A stretch of 64,000 nt of DNA from Amphiura filiformis (lineage: Eukaryota; Echinodermata; Ophiuroidea; Amphilepidida; Amphiuridae): NCBI RefSeq assembly GCF_039555335.1, contig NC_092628.1, positions 80,192,315 to 80,256,314 of the forward strand, read 5' to 3'. The notes under the pieces are model-generated. The model saw nothing but the letters and a program-made list of their open reading frames with translations, did not search any database and was not told the DNA's origin. The position numbers were made by a program, and so were the translations under genes. Shown here one piece after another: positions 1-11,248 of this stretch. Numbering within the stretch: position 1 is the first letter of the stretch; each line of letters opens with the position of its first letter.

Positions 1-741
1 GCAAAAAAAAATTATGAATATCCCTTGATTTTTTGTGGAAAAAGAAAAATCAAAACATACATTTTGCTGTCAACCTTGCAGACTCTTTTTAATATACTTT
101 TGAATCTCATTTGGGCTAAAGATCCATCTTCAAGTGAGTGAGCGGCAAATAACAACACATTTTACATGCGTGTTGGTCATATAATGAAAGGCAGAAAAAT
201 AATGAATAATGAATAATGAGTTACCTCACTTGTTTTCAGAAATTATGTGACGGGAAACTCAAAATTGACTGTTAGGGGCCTTATGTCCCACAAAAAATTA
301 TAGTAATAAATGAATGCAAAATCAGAACAATAACGCAAACTACGTTTTACAAATATAATTCTTTTCTGCAGGTTATATCAATCAAGCACAGAAGTTATGC
401 AAGCCTGAAGCATAATTTTAGCCCAATCCACAGCAAAGCATGTTTTTCCTTGTGGTCTCTCTGGTACCTTGAGCAAATCCAGCTAATTATTGTATTAGTC
501 AAATTTTGATAACTTTCTTAGTAAAAGAAATTCAGACAAACAAAAATAGACCAGACTGTCCAACAGCGCATGTACAATTCAGGTATTCAACCTGGTGAAC
601 TCTGACCCCATGTCCTGACCACAACAATGAGTCAGCCATGCAGACAAAGATAAGGCAGTGAAATGCTTTATCACCTGGTTGTGTTGTTATATATTTCACA
701 ATATTACACATGGTTTGTGATTGTTTGCAGGTGTACAAACT

Positions 742-773
<32 letters not shown>

Positions 774-1893
774 ATTTTGAAGAACATAAAATATTATAAA
801 ATATATCAAACACTCTGATGTTTAGAGTCCGATATGTTATAGGCTAAATCAATGTTTTTGTCTAAATGTATCTGGCTTAGTTAATAATAATATACTACCA
901 ACTAATAATATGCCAATTTAAATAGTCTGTTTTAAAGTAAAGCCCACCCTATGCGTATCCAGAATAATGTTGTTCTTGCTGTTATTGGAATTCCGATGGC
1001 TTGCTTTCTGATGACCCCTAATTTCGCCCTAAAACATCTTTTTTTTTCTTATTTAAATACCTGTCCAAAATGTTATTTCATAAACAAAATACCTGTCCAA
1101 AATATTGCTTATATGCAGCACCATATACTAGTAGACTGTCTACTAAGCCTTGAATGCCAAAGAAAGTGATTCCTACTTTGCTATACCTAGTTTTCAGTTT
1201 CATACTCATCGAAGTTGTGTTTCTAACTAGATACAGTACAGGTAGAACAAAGGGACAAAATCAGGTTCTTTATCATATGAAAACATCAGGCAATGACCAT
1301 TTCCTGAACCTTTTATAACATACGGTACTTTTATTCATTTTGTCATATTTTACTTAAAATCAAAGGATCAGACTTTTGCATGAATACATTTTTCGCCCCC
1401 AAAACTCAAGAGGCATTACCGTATTAAGCTTCAAATTGACCAAAAATCGCAGACCTACGTCTAAATTCCGAGTTCGAATTAAATATCGTAATATTGGTAT
1501 TTAAAGAACTATCAAAAAGTAAATTATAATACATCTCTACATCAAAATGTATTTTTTAAACAAATGCAATTTTATTCCATATTATTATTTACTGATAAAT
1601 AGTGGAACACACGGTGAAATGACTGCGGCCATTTTGAATTTCAACCCGGAAATTGAACTGGATGTCATTGTCAAACTTTGCAAATGAACCGGAAGTGCAA
1701 TGTATTTCCCGGCTTTGGCCTATTTCTAAGCTTATTGCATTTTTTACATTTTTAGAACACACCGGTGCATTTTTTTGTTGCTGTCATAACCTGCGCAAGG
1801 TTAATGCAAGAATGTTAACTGTGGATTTTACAGATAATGAAAATTGCATATCCAATTGTTAATAAATTGCTTAAAAGTGAAGGGTAAGTCATT
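1..1893. other. No gene seen; AT-rich noncoding DNA
   Basis: I see no exon with convincing splice sites or family resemblance here. If NLK continues on the minus strand, this is probably intronic or downstream NLK sequence, but no NLK exon 2 was recognised. A run of about 30 A residues lies at 743-772. Confidence 0.5.
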
Positions 1894-2322
1894 CTAATTC
1901 TCGCTATTACGCAATAAGAGCGCCGCCAGCGGTTTGCGATGTAATCGTGATGTATCATGGGAAAAGGTCGACATCCAAGTCCGCATAATACTGAATATTA
2001 CCATGCTATTACATAGGAACACGTGACAATATTTTTTAGTTTGTCAAAATAAAGGTGTTACACGCGAATCGATACTCAATAATACTTAATAATGTGATTT
2101 GAAATGTGCACAATTAATTTTTTCTCTATCGATTTGCGTGTAATACCGTATATATTGACAAACTAAAAATATTGTCACATGTTCCTATGTAATAGCATGG
2201 TAATATTCAGATGCGCCGGACTTGATGTCGACTTTTCCCATGATACATCACGATTTTCCCATGATACATCACGATTACATCGCAAATCTGCTGGCGGCCC
2301 TTTATTGCGAATAGCGAGAATT
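1894..2322. mobile_element. Long palindromic (foldback) MITE
   Basis: Two arms of roughly 165-180 bp are near-perfect reverse complements. The left arm starts AATTCTCGCTATT (1896) and the right arm ends in its complement at 2322. Both arms contain the stretch around 'CCATGCTATTACATAGGAAC'. GTCATT flanks both sides (1888-1893 and 2323-2328), a possible 6-bp target duplication. A 21-bp piece of the right arm is duplicated in tandem (about 2235-2277). No coding sequence is present. The superfamily is unknown. Confidence 0.8.
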
Positions 2323-3058
2323 GTCATTTGGTATTTTTGAAATGAAAAATGTTGCAAAAAACAAAGAAAACAGCAGTATTGATGAAGTTGAAGCCCCACT
2401 CATATATAGATGTAGCCAATTTATATATTGTCAGTGTCAGTATGTAAATTACAATTTGAATGTTAATGCCTTAAACTACATGGCTTTCGGCTGAGCCACT
2501 AGCATGCTATTTATTAATGTTAGCTCATCTATGACAATGACAAAGGTACCAAAATCAAAATTTTGATGATTTTTACGATCATCCGGATGAGCATATCACT
2601 GAATGGGAATTTAACCGAATTTAACTGGCCATAAAATGTCACAGGCTTTCAAATTAAACTTCCCAATCCAACAGAAAGAACAGAAATCCAATTCAATTGT
2701 CTTCCCTACCAACATGTAATGATGGAATGACCTAGCTCTTCAGGTTTTTACTTTATTACATTTCCCTAATTACCAAAGTAATGAGCAAATAGAAACCTTG
2801 GGAATTAATACCAATGTCAATGTATACAACTGTGAGTCCATATGTTGTTGGTTTACTAAAGTCAGATGTGAAGGTCAGGCTAGATCTGTATTTAAACATC
2901 ACTCAATGTACATGTTTGTGAAAATCAGAATAATATCTACACGTACAATTTAGCAATGTACAGATCAATGCTCATATTAAACCTGGCCTGATTACCTAAA
3001 ACTTGATTTAAATTTTAAGCATATAAATATAAAGTCTAGATATAAGGCGACGAAAAAA
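2323..3058. other. No gene seen
   Basis: AT-rich sequence with no exon, RNA gene or repeat recognised. Confidence 0.4.
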
Positions 3059-3311
3059 GAAAACCCTGTTCTACGGGCCCGACCGACCCAGATCTTGGGA
3101 AAATTGGGAAAAAAATTTCCTGTACAAATGAATGCCGACTGAAATTTCGGAAATTTTAGGAACAATTTTTTTTGTATTTTCTCAAATTGCAAATTATTTA
3201 CAGATTTTGGTTATTTTTTGGGTCATTTCCAAAAAAACCAAAAAAAAAAAAAAACAGGCTGACCCGACCGACCCTACTTGAAAGGTCCTTCCGCCCGTAG
3301 AACAGGGTTTC
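3059..3311. mobile_element. MITE with ~20-bp terminal inverted repeats
   Basis: The left end reads AAACCCTGTTCTACGGGC and the right end (3293-3311) is its reverse complement. The repeats extend inward with GACCGACCC near the left end and GACCCGACCGACCC near the right. The interior is A/T-rich and noncoding. A GGTCGGGCC/GGGTCGGTGGGG fragment near 47600 may be a relic of the same family. Confidence 0.7.
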
Positions 3312-5171
3312 TTTTTTTTTTTCAAGCCTAATGGTATGAATTCTACTTCTTGGTTTGGTCATGCCATGGTTTGGTATAAACGATGTGTATTAAAAAAAAA
3401 ACTTTGTAAATTAATTGTCCCAATTCCAATTTATCAGTTCAGCTTCCGCTTCATATCAATGATCACCAGTTCCAAAGAAATTGTGACAGCCTTCAACTTT
3501 ATCAAACAAAATTTTTATCACAGAAAAGTTCAGGTCATAATTTCAAACATAATGAGAATGAAGCAGGACTCGAACTAGTGCTTTCAGAATTGAAAACATC
3601 TCCCCTGGCTGACTTTTACTAGGGTCAGATGTACTTTTACTAATTTAGGCACTTTTTGGCCTATTTTAGTGTATTTCTTTAAACCTAAACTTAAATCAGA
3701 TTTTGGAATGCTCATGTCACCCAGCTGCAATCTTTTTTCAACCTCCTGTGGTTCAAATATTAAAAGCAATCGTTTTCACTATGAAGTACCTGCACAGCAT
3801 TTTGTTTCAGAGCATACAAACGGCACAGAATTCAGCTCTATTTGAATTATTTACTGGAACAGATAATCAAATTTTGAAATTTTGATCCCATGAATAATAG
3901 TTGCAGGTGTTGAAGATGTACAGTTAGCTTCCTTTGCTTGATACAGAGTTCAACAGGGAATGTCAAGTATTTGGAATTGGAATTAATCATTTAGGCCTAC
4001 CTTTTATTTGGGAGATACGAAAATGGTATGTTTGTAGAAAACACTAGCATTTACGATGGAAGTGAGAATTTCCGAGAAAAATAAGGGAGGTGGATGGATG
4101 TGAAAATGTGCCTCCAAATTTGCCAAAGATTTTTGCCCCCACAAAGTGTTATTTTCAGTGATTTTTATTTTATTCAGACTGGGGGAACCATGGTTAAAGC
4201 CCAAACTGTATGGTAAGCCCACACTGGAGCTAGATCTGTGCATTGCAATTCACGGCAAAAATACTGTAATTGTCTGTAATAAATGCTATTTTTTGATAAG
4301 GCATTTATTAGAAGCAAATTTTAAGTGGAATAAAGCTTTAAAATCGGGGCAAAAGTATATGGCATGAAAAAGTTTGCATTCCTGGTTACTTTGTCATTGA
4401 AAAAATTATGAGGGAGGGGTTAGTGGGGTGCATCTATTTACAGCCAATACAGTCCAACTCTATTAAGACATGAATCTGAACTGGAACCCTTAAAATTGTT
4501 ACACCTCATCATGAATGATCATCACCAATGCTCGGACTGCCTCGGAGATGAAGTTTGCATCACAACTGGTATAAAGTAGACTCATTTCTTTCCACAAAAT
4601 ATATCTCAATCCATATACAATGGTTCATACCACCAGTGCATCTGTGATATGTATTATTTTGTCAAATCTAGTATTTTCGCCTGATGTGCCTATAGTTTAA
4701 ATACTGTATCCATATTAATATTCTTCAATTATGAATTCAAAATGAATATACTTATCAAAGGGAAAGTATGAAATTGTGAGCATAGTATACACATCACCTT
4801 GGCATGCCTGGAATCCCTTCTCTATCAGCTGGTACAGGAGAAGACTGAGACTCCCACTCAATGCCACCTCTACTATTACCTCACAATTCATGTATGGCTT
4901 ACCTGTGGAAATGAGGCTTGGTATTTTCAGATGATGCCATTACAGTATGACATCCTTCTGAATCATTTTTGTGGTCTAGCTAACTATTATGACACACACA
5001 GGCCTAGATTGTGTTTTGCTTGCTGTGTGATGTAGCATCAATACACACACTCACACACTTAAATGTGCAAAATGTAGTGTGCTGGGGGATTTCAATACTG
5101 CTGAAGTAAAAATGGACGGTCTACCTGGATATGGGCAAAGTTCAAAGCTTAATAGTCCTCACTAATTCAAC
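3312..5171. other. No gene seen
   Basis: Noncoding AT-rich DNA. Short open frames here show no recognisable family or paired splice sites. Confidence 0.4.
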
Positions 5172-5466
5172 TTAAGGGGGTACTACACCCCGGCCCTGCC
5201 AAATTTTGCCTATTTTTGCATTTTTCTCAAAAGCGCATTGGTGACAAGTGAGATATGTATTATAGGGGCAAGTACTACAACTACTGCACTGAAAATTTTA
5301 TTTCAGCACAGACAACAGTTGTGGAGTTACAGTCAAAAATGAGGGAAAACCAATATTTGATCAATAAATCAATAACTACTTGGCTTGAGTTGCTGAATTT
5401 TCAGGTTTTTTTGAGAAAAATGCAAAAATAGGCACAAAATTGGCCATGGGTGTAGTACCCCCTTAA
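5172..5466. mobile_element. TTAA-flanked MITE, family copy 1
   Basis: The ends are TTAAGGGGGTACTACACCC and its complement GGGTGTAGTACCCCCTTAA. The repeats extend inward over 'TATTTTTGCATTTTTCTCAA' and its complement. TTAA at both borders is what piggyBac-type elements leave as a target duplication, so this is probably a non-autonomous piggyBac-like element (inference). Related copies lie at 27312-27661 and 27920-28834. Confidence 0.78.
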
Positions 5467-5642
5467 ATGCACTGTAGTGGAATAATTGGCTATATTCAGT
5501 GAAATCTCTTACATTTTCAATGAACAGTTTTTATGTTCCCCCCCCCCATCACCGGACCCTGATCTGAATTAGCAATCCTACTTCCCAGGAACAAAGCCTA
5601 CAAAAGCTTAGGGCCCCGCTTAGGGCTTAAATAGCTTAACAC

Positions 5643-5835
5643 ACCTCGAGTCACCAGCACTAGTAACCAGCACTAGCTTTGAAGTTCAGCGTGTTCTGCG
5701 TTAGCTCAGCGTTACTTGGTGCGTGACACACTTTTACGTGCACGATCAATATGCCACATATGTACAAGCAAGAAACCACGCTAAGCCAACGCAGCACACG
5801 CTGAACTTCAAAGCTAGTGCCGGGGGACTCGAGGT
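5643..5835. mobile_element. Foldback MITE, ~193 bp
   Basis: The outer ends are ACCTCGAGTC and GACTCGAGGT. Inner arms CTAGCTTTGAAGTTCAGCG (from about 5673) and the complement (to about 5818) make most of the element self-complementary. The end motif GACTCGAGGTAGATA recurs alone near 6773, probably a fragment of a second copy. Confidence 0.72.
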
Positions 5836-6966
5836 AGATATACCGACTATATAAAGTGATGAAGCTCACAACAGGACCAGTGCTCTTCATATGTCTAAAC
5901 TTCTTTTTGCTGAACCATGAAATGGTATCAGCCTACATTAGTGTATCTTACTTACTTACTTACATGTACTTACTGACTGACTAACCAGTTGGTCTGAAAT
6001 GGACATTTGCCACAAGGCATGAACTCGGGTATGTTGGGTCCTTTTCATATCTAGATATCCCACGAATGTATGACCCCCTGGGTGACAGTTATATGCCACA
6101 ATGGTTCAGCTGTGGTGCGGCAACCGCTCTAGTTAATAAATGATGAAGACCTCAATGTACCTCCCCTTCCACCAACCCTTATCTCCCCTTCCACCAACCC
6201 TTTATCAAGGCTACGGTAATGAAATTCCGACTCCTCAGAGTCCTCTCATTACCGTTCTCGCAAGTACGGCCTCTATATTAAAAGGTATTAAACGGTGTCC
6301 CGTTATATTCAGAGGGGTAACAGCATGCTGTTCCCCTAAAACTGCTGCCCTCTATGTGTTAACGTGGCTGTGTTGCACGAGAAACTGAATGAACATTATT
6401 TTTGCCCTAATATATAGGCACAGATTTAGCATTCACACATACAGACCTGCATCATGGGCATTGAACTTTGCCCTTCTTTATTTGACTATGAGAACTGCCT
6501 AAGGAAGTTTACCTACAGGTTTAAAATTATTTTATTCAACTTATGGACAAGTGGTTGGGTGATTAATCGTTAGTGATTGGGAGTGAGCTCACTCAGGCAT
6601 ATTTGTGTTATGAATGGCCATCCACACCACAGACTGACCAAACAAACTGACCTCATTCTAATCATAGTACAGTTTTACTAATGAGATATCTTGTATACTA
6701 AAGTTTTAAGGATGCACAGCTGATAATTGAGCTAATCAGCCATTACTATCTTTAGCCATCGTACCTGTACAGGACTCGAGGTAGATAGGTCATTTTCAAC
6801 ATTTAGGCCTATACATACAACCAGCTAATTTTGCAAGATATTTTATTTTTTGTAGAAATTATTTAGGGGTCGAATTTGGAACAAGTGGGATTTTTGGTGT
6901 GTCAGCGACAGCACATGCTACACATGAATAATATAGGGGGACTCTGAGGGGGATGTGTCCCCTGGT
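5836..6966. other. No gene seen; minor simple repeats
   Basis: Contains a short CTTA-type repeat at about 5948-5985 and a duplicated TCCCCTTCCACCAACCC motif (6162-6203). No exon recognised. Confidence 0.4.
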
Positions 6967-6974
6967 GTACTAGG

Positions 6975-7337
6975 CAGCCCTCGAATTAAGGATCTGAAGC
7001 GGCACGGCAACTTTTTAGGGCAAGTTGATAATTGCCTTGGCTTTTCAATGAAAAGGCAAGGCAGCATGGCAGTTTGTAATATTTCAAGAGGGCATCATGG
7101 CCACTGTTGAAAATTTGAGAAGGGCACCAAAGTAATTTCTCAAAAGTGAAGAAAACACACACAAACATAGATTGATGATTTTATAATGAAGGGGCAGGGC
7201 TGGGGCACCGACGGCAACTTCATTAGAGGGCACGGCAAGTGACTGCTTTGGGTAAAGGACATACGAGGGCAATACGGCAGTGGGGATGGGCACCCACGGC
7301 AAAATGCCATGGGTGCCGTGGGTTAATTCGAGGGCTG
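6975..7337. mobile_element. hAT-type MITE with perfect 8-bp target duplication
   Basis: Terminal inverted repeats are CAGCCCTCGAATTAA and TTAATTCGAGGGCTG. The 8-mer GTACTAGG stands immediately outside both ends (6967-6974 and 7338-7345), the target duplication expected of hAT elements. The 363-bp interior is noncoding and rich in GGGCA/GGCAA words. The intact duplication suggests a fairly recent insertion. Confidence 0.85.
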
Positions 7338-7449
7338 GTACTAGGACTAGCTGATTTTGAGAGCACATACAGCGTAAAGTTCCCCGTAAATCAGCTAAAT
7401 CGGTTGTCTATAAACAATCACAACAGGCCAGTAATCTGATTGGCCGATT

Positions 7450-7660
7450 ATGCGTCAAAGTTTACTTCGAGGACTGTTAAATGTCAAAAATATAAATTCT
7501 TCATCATTTGCCATAAAATTTGTACTATAACATAAATTTAAAAAATCAAAATTATTTGAAATCAGGAAGGACATTTCTCGTATTCTGAATGTAATTTGAT
7601 GTGTCTGATGTGCTCTCATCTCCCACAAAAATGCTGTGCAAATGTTGCTATCCAATTATT
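7450..7660 (-). repeat. Dispersed repeat, pair of 29520-29695
   Basis: The segment containing 'TTACTTCGAGGACTGTTAAA', 'TTTGCCATAAAATTTGTAC' and 'GTCTGATGTGCTC' matches, in opposite orientation, 29520-29695. Both copies are diverged and noncoding. Confidence 0.65.
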
Positions 7661-8772
7661 TAAGCAATATAGGGCTTATAAAATTAATGATTCAGTTTTA
7701 GCTTAGCACCATAAATTGGATGATCCTCTTTCTCCATCCGATTCTGACCCAGAGAGAAGAGGTTGTTCAATAAGCACAATCAGAAATACATTGTATCAAC
7801 AGCAATGGGTCAAATAAACAAAAAAATAATGTATTGTTTTCTTTCAACAAAAAAAGCGCTTGGCCGGGCACATTCAAGCGAGTGGCTACATAGTGAACAC
7901 CATATTTAGATTCATCAGATACTACCAAAAAATAAAGAGATTCAGCATTTAGATCTTGTTTCGGATGTTTCTATAAATTTTATACATGTATGACTATGTA
8001 GCTTTCAAAAAGTTGAACTTGGAACTGTACGAATATTCACAAATTAAAGATGACTAAATAAAAGATCATATAAATTCACGATAATATACTATAGTGTGGA
8101 TCTTGTAAGTTATTTTTGGAGAAAAAAAGTTCACCTTTGCCAAATACTATCAAAAACACACAACACAAACTAAAATTTTGTTTTTAACAAAGTTTATGGC
8201 TACGTGCTGCATTAAAAATGAAGAGTGTGCATATTAATTAGCTGTCAAGTTTAAAGGCTGAATAGTTTCCTGTGTATAATTTGACCTAGCATTGAATTGA
8301 ATATGGGTCCTGAATGATCCTGCTGACTGATAATAAATGTAATCTACACCTTGTGAAAGCAAACTAGTGTGCTGAAAATTTAAAGAGCCAGCGTAGTATA
8401 TGGTTGGCAATCAGCTGTGTGCTGATTTAAACAAAGAAGATTTCATATCCGCACTGACCCGACGACCGACCATGACGCCGGTATGACCGCACTCACATCA
8501 CAACAGACAAAGACTCGAACATTTTTTTATTCGCGATTATTTTCATGGATATTAATATTGGTGGAAAATTAACAGATAAATATGATGGGTTACAGATTTA
8601 TCAATTGCGTTTTTGGTAAAATGATCGAATTTATAATATAGTGATGACATGCCACGTATATTTTGTGTGTGTTGGCATATCGGTTATTTCTGGTTTCACA
8701 AAGGCATTGTTCTGTCAAGAGTCAATACGATGTGTGCTAGAGTGAACGAGTAATGAATGAAAACAAACTTAC
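7661..8772. other. NLK intron 1, proximal part; no other gene seen
   Basis: Follows the donor of NLK exon 1 on the minus strand. AT-rich; no second NLK exon recognised. Confidence 0.5.
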
Positions 8773-8951
8773 CAAACTACTCCAAAAGCTCCATATCCAA
8801 TCGGCCGATCAGGTTCAAAATCTCGTCTTGACACTGTGGTAGATGTTGCTGCTTGATAATAAGGTTGTGTTGCACTCAAGATGGCATCATGAGGTGCAGC
8901 CCCGCCTGTAAAAGCCGCCATCTGAGCGATGCGAGATCCGCACACTGCCAT
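8773..8951 (-). CDS. NLK: Nemo-like kinase, first coding exon
   Basis: NLK is a proline-directed Ser/Thr kinase of the MAPK-like group that acts in the nucleus and cytoplasm on TCF/LEF, Notch and other targets. This exon encodes 59 complete residues. The start is set at the Met opening MAVCGSRIAQMAAF, which matches the usual NLK N-terminus (a Met 21 bases further upstream is in frame). The last part, FEPDRPIGYGAFGVVW, is the start of the kinase domain with the glycine-rich loop (GYGAFGVV). The exon ends within the Trp codon at a consensus donor (gtaagt, 8772-8767), phase 2. The spacer between start and kinase domain is only about 45 residues, without the His/Ala-rich tracts seen in vertebrate NLK. 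Later exons were not found in the window. Confidence 0.9.
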
Positions 8952-9420
8952 TCCCGTAACCTTCCCGTGCAACTCTCGTAAGATGCGACCTCCGCAGGGC
9001 CTCTCGCCGGCCGGCCGCTCCTATGGCTCTCACCGCAACCTCGATCGAGAGAGAGCAGCGGAGCCTAGCTCGATTTCAGCATAAAATCATGACTGGAAAT
9101 TGCACTAGAGCAAATATGATGTAATGGGTAAGATGCATATGTGGGTAGGGGCTACCTCACTGATCTCTTTCTTGCAAAATTTAAGCCATAAAGTTGGCAA
9201 GCCCCGACGTATACAAAGTATCGTGTACCCACGGTCATGTACACACACGCTACACACACATTGAACAATGAAAGGGTAAGGGCAGTTCACTGGTGCCCGA
9301 TGTTATCAAGCGTCTGACACAATACAAAAAAGCCAAGAGTAAAGGAGCCAAGGGTTCCGGCCACTAAAAACCAATCAATTATGAGATCTCGTTTGCAGTA
9401 TAATCTCGCGAGAATAAGTC
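8952..9420 (-). promoter_or_regulatory. NLK 5' region with CCAAT and TCTCGCGAGA motifs
   Basis: Upstream of the NLK start on the minus strand lies GC-rich sequence (GCCGGCCGGCC at about 9007-9017), unusual for this window. Further out are CCAATCA (9371-9377, plus-strand reading) and the perfect palindrome TCTCGCGAGA (9404-9413), a core-promoter motif known from metazoan housekeeping genes. Together these suggest the NLK promoter and 5' UTR, but no start site can be fixed from sequence. Confidence 0.5.
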
Positions 9421-9884
9421 GGCACGAGCCAAAGAAACAGGTGCATGCAAATATAGAGAGCAAAAGAGGAATAGGAATGGTTGCGCACCTTTTCTGGAGA
9501 ACAATGATACAACAATTAACAAAGAAAACCGAAAAGGTAGGAGTGACAACAAAGGAAGCACGTGCGAAAGTTCACCTGAATTGCAATTTTGCACCAAACA
9601 TCGAATTTTGCTGTTAACCCAAGCAAAGCAAAAAGTTGTAATATTTTCTAGCTTTTTCTCGTGGGAAGATCAGAAGAAACTTTATTCCACTATGGTAATG
9701 ACGGGGGTAATGAGAACCTAATTGTCTGTGATGACTATAATTATCTCAGTGTTTAATTATTTAATGGGGGTAGGCCCTATGTAACGTTTAAAAAAAAGTA
9801 TTAACAAACAACAAGTCAGTCAGGTACTCAGGTAAGCTGTTTGCATTTATTGACCAAGTCAATCAGACTTCAGTTTAGACTATG
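9421..9884. other. No gene seen
   Basis: An open frame spans part of this stretch on each strand, but neither resembles a known family or has codon-like composition. Treated as noncoding. Confidence 0.4.
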
Positions 9885-10290
9885 CCATAGTCGAATTTTG
9901 ATAAAAAATATGTTATTATTATTTAATCATGATGAACACATTCCGTTAAACTCAAAATTATACTGATGTTTATTAAACAATGTTAAAATTAAAGTGTTCA
10001 ATAGTAAAATGGTCATAAAGAGTTTATATAATTAGTCATTTTAGTGACAATAAAAGTTATCGAATTCAACATATCTTGCATAATTATAATGGCTCACTTC
10101 AATACTAAACAATAATTGTTTAGTAATTATTCTGATTTTGGAATCTACCAGTTTATTGATCGCGAAAGCCCGAGTAAAGCTAACAAACAGGGAGTATGGT
10201 GACTGAAAATATCAGATGTGAAAATCTATCAATTAGCTTCAATTGCACACAATTTAATACAAATCAGCATTTTAAATGTAATAGACCCCC
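9885..10290 (+). repeat. Dispersed repeat, pair of 37770-38530
   Basis: Starts TAGACTATGCCATAGTCGA and includes 'AATCATGATGAAC', 'ATAATTATAATG', 'CCAGTTTATT' and 'GTGAAAATCTATCAATT'. The same series of blocks occurs in the same order and orientation at 37770-38530, where about 320 bp of extra sequence separates the last blocks. Noncoding; probably an old transposon. Confidence 0.7.
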
Positions 10291-10704
10291 TTGAAGTCGA
10301 ATATACCCGATGAGCGTAAAAGTCGTACCCGATACCCCTTAAGTTTTTTTAGGTCCGGCTACCCAATCAGAATTTTTTATCTCGATGGTAATACGCATCA
10401 AGATAGAAAAGTTCTTGATTCATCAACTGACTTCTTGCGGTCTTGCTTCCATAGAGAAATTAGCTGATAGAAAGGCGACATTTTGAAAAATCTTACACTG
10501 AGTAGCCAGGTAAATTTTCACTAATCTCATCGTTGCAAACCACAAATTCATCTCTCATTTAAAAGTGTGTTCCCACAATTAAGCACTCCAGGTCTCGAAG
10601 TCTTCATTGTCGAGGATGATCTGTTTAGCTATGGCAGTAACGTAATTCAAGTGAAACATTGAATGGTACGAAAGTTGCAGGTCAAAAACTTTTGACTTTA
10701 GTTC

Positions 10705-11035
10705 TGAGCGGGCCGTACAAGAAAAGAGACCTATTTATGGACCCGTACAAGGCAAAGAAAAGATACTGGGCCCGTAAAAAGCAAAGAAAAGATACCATGG
10801 CCCGCAAGAGTTCATGAGTCTGTAAAAAGAAAAGAAAAGACACCTTGATAGGCCCATAAAGAAATGAAACCTTAGTCGGCCCGTAAAAGCAAAGAAAATA
10901 TAGCATGATAAAAGTTGATTACAACTTTACAAGGTATCTTTTCTTTATTTTTTACGGGCCCCTTTGAGGTGCACTTTCTTTGCTTTTATGGACCCATTAA
11001 GCTATGGTATCCTTATCTTTTACCGGCCCCGGGAG
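10705..11035. repeat. Degenerate short-unit repeat with inverted copies
   Basis: Five or so degenerate units of about 45-50 bp carry GGCCCGTAAAA followed by GCAAAGAAAAGATACC (10708-10905). After a short spacer the same unit appears in inverted orientation (GGTATCTTTTCTTT...TTTTTACGGGCCC, about 10932-10961, then again to 11031). The region could fold into a large imperfect hairpin. It lies just upstream of the Penelope-like element and could be part of its 5' region. Confidence 0.6.
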
Positions 11036-11248
11036 CAATGCACCCTCTCTAATCTCCCCTCACCCCTTGTCGGCGGCACTGCTCCCTTCCCGTCTTTTAG
11101 TTATAGCTTTTTTTGGAGCATGTTCAGGCCGTCGCACATCCCGGAGTCACACTGGGCTCATCTCATCTCACCAACTGATGTTCAACATGTTCAAGAAGAG
11201 AAGCAAGTGGTAGGTGTCACAAATACTTGCTATGAGGAGGATAATTGA

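Noticed and set aside
5643-5835. tRNA or snRNA-like fold
   Set aside because: The hairpin is explained by end-to-end inverted repeats of a foldback element; no tRNA anticodon arm or T-loop consensus was seen.
9105-9617. Two overlapping open frames of 61-78 codons upstream of NLK
   Set aside because: No conserved motif or splice structure. The minus-strand one would lie in the likely NLK 5' leader or promoter.
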